Assembly: GCF_042432495.1 (NCBI RefSeq) | Contig: NZ_JBHLXC010000010.1 | Coordinates: 1 to 64,000, forward strand | Direction of reading: 5' to 3' | DNA from: Pseudochelatococcus lubricantis | GTDB taxonomy: Bacteria > Pseudomonadota > Alphaproteobacteria > Rhizobiales > Beijerinckiaceae | Length of the DNA stretch: 64,000 bases | Translations under genes and position numbers: made by a program | In this document: one piece after another, positions 43,385-51,536 of the stretch | Position numbering within the stretch: the stretch's first letter is position 1 | Layout of the letters: every line of letters begins with the position of its first letter | The notes under the pieces: model-generated | What the model was told of the DNA's origin: nothing | Databases searched by the model: none | What the model saw: only the letters and a program-made list of their open reading frames with translations

Positions 43385-46300
43385 GTGTTAAAAAGAGGAG
43401 ATTTGAATTCAATAAAGTTTATATGCGCCGATATACCATTAAATTTAAAAAAATATCCAATTAAAGAATTATTATATGCGTTCAAAACGCTATCAGATAC
43501 AAGGGACGACGTGAATCTGGTTCTCGCCGGGCGGCGCGATCCGGCGGAGCCGTTTTCGGTCTGGAACTATCTCGATGAAAGCGGTCTCGTGGATCGCGTG
43601 CAATTCTTGCCCTACTACGAGCGATGCGATGCTTTTCCTGTAAAGAAGGAAGACTGCGATCTCTGGGTTGGCCGTGAGACACCGGCCTCACAGCTTTCCG
43701 CTGAGCGGCTTCTGGAGGCCGTTCAGGACGATCGCCGGCCGAGAGAGAAGGTTGCGTTGTTCGTGACCAGCTTTCATCCCCTGAAGTTTGAGGGAAATTC
43801 AGCCCTCATGCGTCAGTGGCTCGCATATCTGAAAGAGGCTGACTATCGTATTCACGTCTTATACTATGGAATCGATAAGGAAACGATAGATGAGACTGTA
43901 AGAAGGCGCGCCGGCGGTGAGTATGATCTGTACAGGGAGATCGATGTCTCCACGCAGCTCGTAGGTGGCAACCGGAACGGCGTGAATGTGCACGTTGACG
44001 ACTGGTGTGGGCGAGAGTTGCTCGACGGTGTTGCCGATCTGGTGGCGTGCTTCGAGTACGATGTGGCGATCGTCAATTATCCGTTCATGTCAGCAGTATT
44101 CGATGTCATAGCTTCTTATACAAAGAAGATACTGCTGACGCATGATAGTTTTGCCGATCGGAACAGGCGGCTTCTCGCCCAGGGGTACCCCGAAGCGAGT
44201 TGGGTCAGCCTTGACCATCGGGGCGAGCGGGCCGCGTGCGAAAGGGCCGACGTCGTCGTTGCGCTGCAGGAAGATGAGGCCGATCACTTCAGAGGGCTTG
44301 CCGGCGAACGCGCGGACGTCGTGACCGTGGGGCCGATACCGACGGCGATTTCGTTCAAGGCGCCGCCGCCTGCCGCGAAACTGCGGGTCGGGTACATCGG
44401 ATCGGGCAATTACGTCAACGAACACAACCTTATCGCCTATCTTGAGGCCTGGCGCGAGAGCCCCCTTTTGCAGGAAGGGGCCGAACTGCTTATCGGAGGA
44501 GGCGTGTCGCTGTCGCTTGCGTATTACGCGCCGGCGGAGTTGCTCGCCGCCACCCGGCCCCGGATGCTGGGCAGGATGGATCACGTCGCTCGGCTGTTCG
44601 AGATGTGCGATGTGGTCATCAATCCTGAGCGCGGCGGGACGGGCATCAAGATCAAGACGCTGGAAGCTATGGCGCATGGCTGCGCGGTCATGACAACCGT
44701 GGCCGGCGGCGCCGGCATCGGCAGCGCGAGCCGGTTCCACTCCGCTGCGGAGGTGCGCGATCTTGCAAGGCTGACAGAAGACCTTGTCGTCGATCGCGGG
44801 CTTCTGGACACCGTGCGGCAGGATACCGCCATTGCTTATGAAGCCTATGTAGAGCGCCATCATTCAGCCATGCAGGATCTGCTGGGGCCGATAGACGGCC
44901 GTCGCCGGCGTCCGCTCATCCGCCAACGGCGCAGCCCGGTGCCGAGACTTGTCGTACCGCCCTATGTCAAGGCAACCGCGACGGGCTATCAACTGGACGA
45001 GTTCAGGAAATTCTTAGACCGCATCGATGTGCGCGGGAAGCGCGTGCTTGAGATCGGCAGCGACTTTCATCTCGCGACGGCCCGTCTTTTCGCGGCCAAT
45101 GGCGCTGAATCCGTCATGGCGACGAACATCGGCGACTGGCGTAGTGGCGAACCACTGCCCGCCAGAGTGAGGTTTTCCGTCGGCGATGTTGCCGAGGCGG
45201 AACTGCCCGAACATGGTTTTGACATTGTCTACGGCATTGCAATTCTTGAGCATATTCCGGACATGTCGCGGGTGGCACGTGCCATCAGGCGAGCCCTGCG
45301 TCCCGGAGGTATCGCTTACTTGCAGGGGTATCCGATCTGGACGGGCAGCCTCGGGCATCATGTCTGGGTGGATCGGGGGCAGATCGCGGCGGCGGAGGGG
45401 GTGCCGCTGGCGCAGGATGTGTCCAGTGAAGATGTTGCCTACAGCTTTGCCAATCCCGACCATAACCCGATACCGGACTGGGCCCACCTGACTCATGCAC
45501 CGCAGGAACTGAGGGAACTTCTCATTGCAAGGGGAATGCCTTCCACGCATGCGGAAACCGTTATCCGATGGGTTTATAATCTGGACAAGCAGAGTACAGG
45601 GTCGTGTTCGAACTTCATGTCGCCCAGTAGCATCCTGGCCGCACTGAAAGCTAAGTTCGCCGTCGAATTCAAGGAGATTACGTCCGCAAAGCCGGAAAAC
45701 GCGGAATTTAAAAAGGCTCTTGAGCATCATTCCGAGTTCGATTTGCAGACGTTGGGGCTTGAGGTCTGGCTGTCTGATTCCTTCGCCAATCTGCCCTCTG
45801 CCTACGACGATGTACCGACGGTGTCGGTCGTCATTCCGGTCTACAACGTCGAAGAGTACCTTGAGGATTGTCTGCAGAGCGTCCTGACGCAGGATATGCA
45901 GGACATCGAAGTCTTGCTTGTCGACGACGCATCTCCGGACGGGTCGCGCGCTGTTGCGGAGCGCATTGCGGCGAATGACCCGCGTGTGCAGATACTCACG
46001 CATGCGGAGAACCGCGGCCTGGGACCGGCACGGAATACCGGGGCGCGGCGCGCCCGGGGAACCTATGTGTTCTTTCTCGACTCAGACGACAGGCTGGCCC
46101 GGCCCGATGCCTTGCGCACTTTGGTCGCAGATGCGGAAATAGGCGGTCATCGCGTGGTTGTCGGCAGTTGCGAGCGGCTGCTGCCGGACGGTTCTACCGC
46201 CGAGTACGACCGCATGCACGATCGCCAGCGCCACGGCGCCCCCGGCAGCGTGCTTCGCGGCATGGATGCCTTCGTCGGGGCAATCGGCCTGCCGGACGCC

Positions 46301-47866
46301 GCCTATATACCGATGCGGGCCTGGGGCACGCTGATCGAACGCGCCTATTATATTGAACTGAACCTCGATTATCCTCCAGGTGAACATGAGGACATGGCGC
46401 ACACGCCGTTCCTGTACCTCAGATCCGACGGTGTCTTCTACGAGCCCGCCGTCGTGGTCCAGTATCGGCTGCGGCCGGGGAGCCTGTCCACCACGGGGTG
46501 GTCGTCCGCAAAAGTCCATCGATATGCGTATCTGTGGCGCGAGACCGTGGCCCGGCTCAAGATGTTCAGCGTGCAGGAGCAGGTGGGCAACTTCGCCGCT
46601 CTACATGCTTGGCACCTGATATGGAAAATCGAAACGGATGGTATCTCGCCCGATGGAATGGCTGACTATGTTGCCGTCCTGAAAGAGATATTGCGTGATG
46701 CCGTAACCGCAACCAGTCAGAACATGGTCTCCAACCTGCTCGACATGATCCGGCGGTCGGCGCTCGGGCGTGACGGGGAGTTCAGCCGGGCACTCATTTC
46801 CCAATTCCCGGTCCGGTTCCTCATTGAGTACCACAGCGCCAAGCTTGGCCTTGAAAGTGCCGTTGTCCACGTGGAGAGGCCCACGCCGCCGAAGCTGCTT
46901 CCGCCGCGTAGCGGGAGAGACGCCGCGCTCGCCGTCAACGAGGCACAGGTGGCGGAGATATTTGCGGAATACGAGGACGGTGCGACCGAGAAGCTCAAAT
47001 CCTTCCCGGCCATGCTGACATATGGCGATCGGGCGCTGTACTTTCACGCCGGCAAACACTTCCGTTTCCGGGGGACCATCGTCGATGGCGGCTGCTTCGT
47101 CGGGGGAACCACCACGGCTCTTATCGAGGGGCTTCGCAACAACCCTCAGTTCGCGGACAGGACGGTTGGCGCTGCCCCGATCCGCGTCTACGACCTGTTC
47201 GAGATCGACGACGACTACATTCTGGAGCATCTGCGCTCGAACTATCCGAACCATGACTTTGCTGAAGAAACCAGTTTTCTGCCGATCTTCAAGGAAAACC
47301 TGAAGGGCTATGCCCATCTACTCGATGTGAGGGCCGGCGATGTCACGAAGATAGGTTATCCGGATGACTGCGAAATCGAAGTGTTCGGAGTCGATTTCTG
47401 CAAGGCGCCGTCAATCACAGACTTCGCCGTCCGGGAGTTCTTTCCGAATATCATGGCCGGCGGCCTGGTCATTCAGCAGGAATTCATCCACGAATATCAT
47501 CCGCATATCCACATCTCGATGATGCGGCTGCAGGATCATTTCGAGAAGGCGGTCGAGTTGAAATGGGGCGGCAGCGTCGCTTTCCGGTGCTTGAAACCGG
47601 TTACATCGCGGGTGGTCACGGAACGCTTCGGGCATGATCTGTCGTGGTATCGGGATGTCAACGAGAACGTCCGCCTGCTTCGGCAACTTATTGATACTTC
47701 GCTATACGATGAAAATCGGTGGAGTCTGATATTGACGCTTGGCATTTACTACCACTCCGCAGGTCGCATGGCCGAGGCGCGCGCCGCTTACAGGGAGGCC
47801 AGGGCGAAGCATCCCCTGCTTGAGCCCAATGCACTGACCCGACAGATGATCGGAGGCGAGGAATGA
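43385..47866 (+). CDS. Giant glycosyltransferase-methyltransferase fusion (1493 residues)
   Basis: This is a multidomain cytosolic enzyme for surface polysaccharide. The domains in order are as follows. Residues 1-100 resemble the C-terminal half of a GT4 enzyme (PIKELLYAFKTLSD, NLVLAGRRDP). A full GT4-like GT-B domain spans about 122-500 (GTGIKIKTLEAMAHG at 418-432). A class I SAM methyltransferase spans about 527-745 (VLEIGSD 554-560, then IVYGIAILEHIPD). A GT-A family 2 glycosyltransferase spans about 812-1035 (VSVVIPVYNVEEYLEDCLQSV, DxD-like LDSDD 898-902). A second Rossmann, TylF-like methyltransferase domain spans about 1200-1430 (VDGGCFVGGTTTALI 1233-1247). One TPR-like hairpin lies at 1447-1480. 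The first 35-40 codons are AT-rich, and the GC jumps after about 43500. GTG 43385 has GGAG seven bases upstream. The product is unknown. Confidence 0.85.
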   Translation: MLKRGDLNSIKFICADIPLNLKKYPIKELLYAFKTLSDTRDDVNLVLAGRRDPAEPFSVWNYLDESGLVDRVQFLPYYERCDAFPVKKEDCDLWVGRETPASQLSAERLLEAVQDDRRPREKVALFVTSFHPLKFEGNSALMRQWLAYLKEADYRIHVLYYGIDKETIDETVRRRAGGEYDLYREIDVSTQLVGGNRNGVNVHVDDWCGRELLDGVADLVACFEYDVAIVNYPFMSAVFDVIASYTKKILLTHDSFADRNRRLLAQGYPEASWVSLDHRGERAACERADVVVALQEDEADHFRGLAGERADVVTVGPIPTAISFKAPPPAAKLRVGYIGSGNYVNEHNLIAYLEAWRESPLLQEGAELLIGGGVSLSLAYYAPAELLAATRPRMLGRMDHVARLFEMCDVVINPERGGTGIKIKTLEAMAHGCAVMTTVAGGAGIGSASRFHSAAEVRDLARLTEDLVVDRGLLDTVRQDTAIAYEAYVERHHSAMQDLLGPIDGRRRRPLIRQRRSPVPRLVVPPYVKATATGYQLDEFRKFLDRIDVRGKRVLEIGSDFHLATARLFAANGAESVMATNIGDWRSGEPLPARVRFSVGDVAEAELPEHGFDIVYGIAILEHIPDMSRVARAIRRALRPGGIAYLQGYPIWTGSLGHHVWVDRGQIAAAEGVPLAQDVSSEDVAYSFANPDHNPIPDWAHLTHAPQELRELLIARGMPSTHAETVIRWVYNLDKQSTGSCSNFMSPSSILAALKAKFAVEFKEITSAKPENAEFKKALEHHSEFDLQTLGLEVWLSDSFANLPSAYDDVPTVSVVIPVYNVEEYLEDCLQSVLTQDMQDIEVLLVDDASPDGSRAVAERIAANDPRVQILTHAENRGLGPARNTGARRARGTYVFFLDSDDRLARPDALRTLVADAEIGGHRVVVGSCERLLPDGSTAEYDRMHDRQRHGAPGSVLRGMDAFVGAIGLPDAAYIPMRAWGTLIERAYYIELNLDYPPGEHEDMAHTPFLYLRSDGVFYEPAVVVQYRLRPGSLSTTGWSSAKVHRYAYLWRETVARLKMFSVQEQVGNFAALHAWHLIWKIETDGISPDGMADYVAVLKEILRDAVTATSQNMVSNLLDMIRRSALGRDGEFSRALISQFPVRFLIEYHSAKLGLESAVVHVERPTPPKLLPPRSGRDAALAVNEAQVAEIFAEYEDGATEKLKSFPAMLTYGDRALYFHAGKHFRFRGTIVDGGCFVGGTTTALIEGLRNNPQFADRTVGAAPIRVYDLFEIDDDYILEHLRSNYPNHDFAEETSFLPIFKENLKGYAHLLDVRAGDVTKIGYPDDCEIEVFGVDFCKAPSITDFAVREFFPNIMAGGLVIQQEFIHEYHPHIHISMMRLQDHFEKAVELKWGGSVAFRCLKPVTSRVVTERFGHDLSWYRDVNENVRLLRQLIDTSLYDENRWSLILTLGIYYHSAGRMAEARAAYREARAKHPLLEPNALTRQMIGGEE

Positions 47867-49497
47867 CCATGAACCAGCAATTGCTCGCCGAACGAGTCGT
47901 CGCAGAATTGGGTGTCATTCCCGAGACGCCGGCCCGTGGGCGCTATCTGCCTCTGGAGCGGGCTTATGAGATCGTGGATGAAACGATCGAGCACTTGCGA
48001 CGCACGGGTGGCGCGCTTGAATACACATACGTGCTGGGCCATCGTCGCCGTCTGGCGGCGTCGCTGACGATGATCCCCATGGCCGAGAAGGACGATGCTA
48101 CCTGCCTGGACGTCGGCTGTTTCGGATACATGGCCTACTGGGCATGGCGATATCTCGGTTACGCGCACGTCGAGGGGATCGAGCTTCAGCCGGACGATCC
48201 CCGCCCGATCGTGACCAGAACGGTCGAGATGGAGGGAGCCCGGCTCGATATCCGGATTCACAACTTCGATCTCGGTCAACAGGACTGGCCGATCGAGGAA
48301 CGGTTCGACACGATCCTGTTCTTTGAGACGCTTGAGCACGTCGATAAAGATCACAGCGGAGTCATGTTGAACATCACAGAGCGGATGGGCGCTGAAGCCA
48401 CGCTGGTGATGTCGGTTCCCAATTCTGTGTCCTACAAGACTCTCAAGGAGTTCATGAGCGGCGCTCCGCCCTGGACCTACTGGTTCTTCAGTCCCGATCT
48501 CAAGCATGAACCCCGCCATTGCTTTGAATACACACCGATTTTCTTCAAGATCCTACTGCGTTCGGCGGGGCTCGAGGAAACGGCGTTCCGAACGCTGTGC
48601 GCCTATGCCGAACCTGAAGCCCTGAGGGACGTTTTCGAGATCGGCGAGGCGCTCTCTATCGAACCCCGGTTCTTCGGGGAAACCATGATTGCGCAGGCGC
48701 GCAAGGTTTCCGAGAGTCCGCTGTTCCGCTATCCGGACTGCATTTACGACGGGGACCGCTACTACCGCACGACGGCCCCGCTGTTGCAGGATGTCTTCTG
48801 CAAGGCGCGGGATCGCTTCTTCCGGGAGCATTACGGTGCCGGAGAGCGGCTGAGGGCGATCGAGGAGGAGTTGCGGAGCCAGGTGACCGCCGCCGAAGAC
48901 AGGGCCTGCGCGCTGGAAATGACACTGCGGGAGGCCGCCGCGAGAAACGACGAGGCACATGACAGGCATCTCGCGCGTGAGGAAGAGTCGCGCGTCGCAC
49001 TGCGTGCGTTGGAGACGGAGCTGGAGGAGGTCACGGCCAGAGGCGACGAAGCGCTTTTTCTGTGCGACAGGTATCTCGCGCAGGAGGAGGAGCTGCGTAA
49101 CGGATTGAGCGCCGCCGAGGAGAGGGCCCGCGCCGCCGGGGACAGGGTCAGTGCGCTGGAGAGGGCGGAGCAGGAGCTGCGGGGCGGGTTGACGGCGGCT
49201 GAGGACAAAATCCGCGGGCTGGAAAGGGAACTGCAGGAGGCGGCTGCCAGAAGCGACGGGGCGCATCAAGGGTATCGCGCCCGCGAGGAAGAATTGCGAC
49301 GTCGCGAGGAGGAGGTGCGGAAGAAATTGCATGTTGCCGAAACGCATTATGACGCAATCGCCCGCAGTTCCTTCTGGCGGGTGACGGCGCCTGCCCGTCG
49401 GCTTGCGAACCGCTTTCCGCGGCTCAGGTCGCACCTGAAGGCGATCCTGCTTCCACCCGCCCGGGTCTGTCGCGCCGTGGTCCGCCGCCTGGTCTGA
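47863..49497 (+). CDS. SAM-dependent methyltransferase with long coiled coil
   Basis: This 544-residue protein has a class I methyltransferase at about 55-250 (motif I CLDVGCFG 81-88, acidic EGIEL 104-108, FFETLEHV 153-160). A predicted coiled coil at about 326-495 is rich in Glu, Arg and Ala, with a repeated unit ending in (R/Q)EEE. The C-terminal WRVTAPARRL with basic helices is common at the end of polysaccharide-assembly proteins, possibly as a membrane or protein anchor. Its ATG overlaps the stop of the giant fusion gene (ATGA), so the two are coupled. A chain-length-control role, as in WbdD-like capping enzymes (methyltransferase plus coiled-coil ruler), is an attractive inference but unproven. 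Confidence 0.82.
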   Translation: MTMNQQLLAERVVAELGVIPETPARGRYLPLERAYEIVDETIEHLRRTGGALEYTYVLGHRRRLAASLTMIPMAEKDDATCLDVGCFGYMAYWAWRYLGYAHVEGIELQPDDPRPIVTRTVEMEGARLDIRIHNFDLGQQDWPIEERFDTILFFETLEHVDKDHSGVMLNITERMGAEATLVMSVPNSVSYKTLKEFMSGAPPWTYWFFSPDLKHEPRHCFEYTPIFFKILLRSAGLEETAFRTLCAYAEPEALRDVFEIGEALSIEPRFFGETMIAQARKVSESPLFRYPDCIYDGDRYYRTTAPLLQDVFCKARDRFFREHYGAGERLRAIEEELRSQVTAAEDRACALEMTLREAAARNDEAHDRHLAREEESRVALRALETELEEVTARGDEALFLCDRYLAQEEELRNGLSAAEERARAAGDRVSALERAEQELRGGLTAAEDKIRGLERELQEAAARSDGAHQGYRAREEELRRREEEVRKKLHVAETHYDAIARSSFWRVTAPARRLANRFPRLRSHLKAILLPPARVCRAVVRRLV

Positions 49498-49588
49498 CAT
49501 TTCCGCTTTCCGCTGCCGATGACGGAGACATGGACTTCGAGACGTCGATACAGGAATCCTGTTTTCTCGAAGCTCGAAAAACCGGCTT

Positions 49589-49606
49589 TCCGGACGAGCG
49601 TCCGGA
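49589..49606. promoter_or_regulatory. Inverted repeat upstream of the kinase-fusion gene
   Basis: TCCGGACG (49589-49596) and CGTCCGGA (49599-49606) are perfect arms separated by AG. They lie about 90 bases after the coiled-coil methyltransferase gene. It could end that transcript (no T-run is present) or be an operator. Confidence 0.35.
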
Positions 49607-49717
49607 TGCGATCGTGCGGCGGGTTCTCTGGTCCGAAGGGATATCGCCGTGCGTGCCTTCGCCGCATGGGCGCGCGACAGGGATAGGAATGCCATGAACG
49701 GCTGATAAGTTCGTGTC

Positions 49718-51433
49718 ATGGACATGAGGATCGCGCGATTCCGGGGGCTGGAGATGAACGAGCGGCGGGAGTTCGGGGTGAAGGCCGTGGCGCGACCAGA
49801 TGCCGGACGGGAGGGGGAGCAGGAGGATGTCTTCGCCTTCCTCGCGCGCCCGGAAAGTTATGCCCGTGCGGGGAAAGCTGCCGTAGAGGCGGTTCGGCGT
49901 ATCGATACGCACGGCGCCGTCGTCTTTCTGGCCGGCGATGAGGTTTACAAGGTCAAGCGCGCCGTCCGCTATTCCTTTATGGATTTCTCGACGCTCGACA
50001 GGCGGCATGCGGTCTGCGAGGCGGAAATCGTGGCCAACCGCGCCAATGCGCCGGCGCTCTATCTCGGCGTGGCGCCGATCCTGCGCACGCCGTCGGGGCT
50101 CGCGCTTGGTGCCGACCGGCAGCCGGTGGCGGAGTCGCCGATGGCCGGGCCCCCTGGCGCCAAGCTGCCGCCCGAAGGAGAGGTCGTCGAATGGGCGGTG
50201 CACATGCGCCGGTTCGACGAGAACGCGACACTCGACAGGCTCGCCGAACGCGGCGCGTTGCCGAAGGACATGACGGCACGCCTTGCGGATATGGTGGTGC
50301 ATGCGCATGCGGCGGCGCCCGCGGCTGTCGAGCCGGCGTCCGCCATCCGCAACCTCGGCACCTACATCGCCCGCAACGCGGAGGGGCTCGCCAGCCGGCC
50401 GGACCTGTTCCCGCCGGAGCAGGTGAAGGCGGTGAAGGCCGCGAGCCTTGCCGCCCTCGATGCGCAGCGCGGCCTGCTGCTGTCGCGCGCCGAAGCGGGT
50501 TTCGTGCGCCGCTGCCATGGCGACATGCACCTGCGCAACATCGCGCTCATCGATGATGCGCCGGTGTTGTTCGACGCCATCGAGTTCGACGAGAGCATTG
50601 CAACCGTCGACATCCTGTACGATCTCGCCTTCCTGCTCATGGATCTGTGGGATCGCGATCTTCACGGCATCGCCAACGGCGTGATGAACCGCTATCTGTG
50701 GGCGCGGGCGGAGGACGCGGATATCGCCGGGCTTGCGGCGCTGCCGCTGCTGCTGAGCATCCGCGCCGGGGTGCGCGCCATGGTGACGGCAGCCGCCCTG
50801 CCGCACCTCGCGGGCGAGGCGCTGGCAACGGCGGAGGGGGAGGCGCAGGCCTATCTCGCGCTTGCCGGCTCCTTCATCGCGCCCGTCCCGGCGCGGCTTC
50901 TTGCAATCGGCGGCCTGTCGGGCACGGGCAAGAGCACGCTCGCCGCCCTGCTGGCGCCGGGCTTCGGCCGTCCGGTCGGCGCGGTGCATCTGCGCAGCGA
51001 CATCGAGCGCAAGAACCTGCTCGGCACGGCCGAGACGCAGCATCTGCCGCCGGAAGCCTACACGTCTGAGGTCACCGCGCGGACCTACGCGCGGTTGCGC
51101 CATCTCGCGGCACTGGCGCTCAGCGCGGGGCAGAGCGTCGTGGTTGATGCCGTGCATGCAAAGCCGGCGGAGCGGGCGGCGATCGGAGAGGTTGCGGCGC
51201 ACGTCGGCGTGCCTTTCGACGGCCTGTGGCTGGAGGCGCCGCTGCCGGTATTGGAAGCGCGCGTCGAGGCACGCACCGGCGATGCGTCGGATGCCGACGT
51301 CGGCGTGGTCCGTGCGCAATCCGCCTATGATGTCGGCGCGATCGACTGGCAGCGGCTGCAGACGGGCGGTGGACCGGAAGAGGTCGCCGCTGCGGCCCGA
51401 GCGCTGCTGGATTGCGGCGCGGTCAAAACATGA
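49718..51433 (+). CDS. APH-like kinase fused to P-loop kinase
   Basis: This 571-residue two-domain protein has an N-terminal aminoglycoside-phosphotransferase-like fold at about 40-385. The catalytic motif is CHGDMHLRNI (266-275) and the metal-binding Asp is in FDAIEFD (285-291). The C-terminal P-loop kinase at about 392-571 has GGLSGTGKST (398-407), related to gluconate/chloramphenicol-type kinases. The family is widespread in alphaproteobacteria and usually called bifunctional, but the substrates are unknown. ATG 49718 lacks a clear binding site and ATG 49754 is an alternative. The 220 bases before it carry an inverted repeat (49589-49606). Confidence 0.85.
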   Translation: MDMRIARFRGLEMNERREFGVKAVARPDAGREGEQEDVFAFLARPESYARAGKAAVEAVRRIDTHGAVVFLAGDEVYKVKRAVRYSFMDFSTLDRRHAVCEAEIVANRANAPALYLGVAPILRTPSGLALGADRQPVAESPMAGPPGAKLPPEGEVVEWAVHMRRFDENATLDRLAERGALPKDMTARLADMVVHAHAAAPAAVEPASAIRNLGTYIARNAEGLASRPDLFPPEQVKAVKAASLAALDAQRGLLLSRAEAGFVRRCHGDMHLRNIALIDDAPVLFDAIEFDESIATVDILYDLAFLLMDLWDRDLHGIANGVMNRYLWARAEDADIAGLAALPLLLSIRAGVRAMVTAAALPHLAGEALATAEGEAQAYLALAGSFIAPVPARLLAIGGLSGTGKSTLAALLAPGFGRPVGAVHLRSDIERKNLLGTAETQHLPPEAYTSEVTARTYARLRHLAALALSAGQSVVVDAVHAKPAERAAIGEVAAHVGVPFDGLWLEAPLPVLEARVEARTGDASDADVGVVRAQSAYDVGAIDWQRLQTGGGPEEVAAAARALLDCGAVKT

Positions 51434-51536
51434 GGAGTGGCGGGAGCCGTTTTATGACACTTTTGCGAATGATTTCCGGCAACGCGAATGTCATCGGAAT
51501 CGGATAAGGGTGCCCGTTCTGCAGGAGGTGTGCATC

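Noticed and set aside
49530..49697. A 55-codon frame in the gap before the kinase-fusion gene
   Set aside because: GGAG is only two bases from the ATG, the frame spans an inverted repeat, and the residues show no recognisable pattern.
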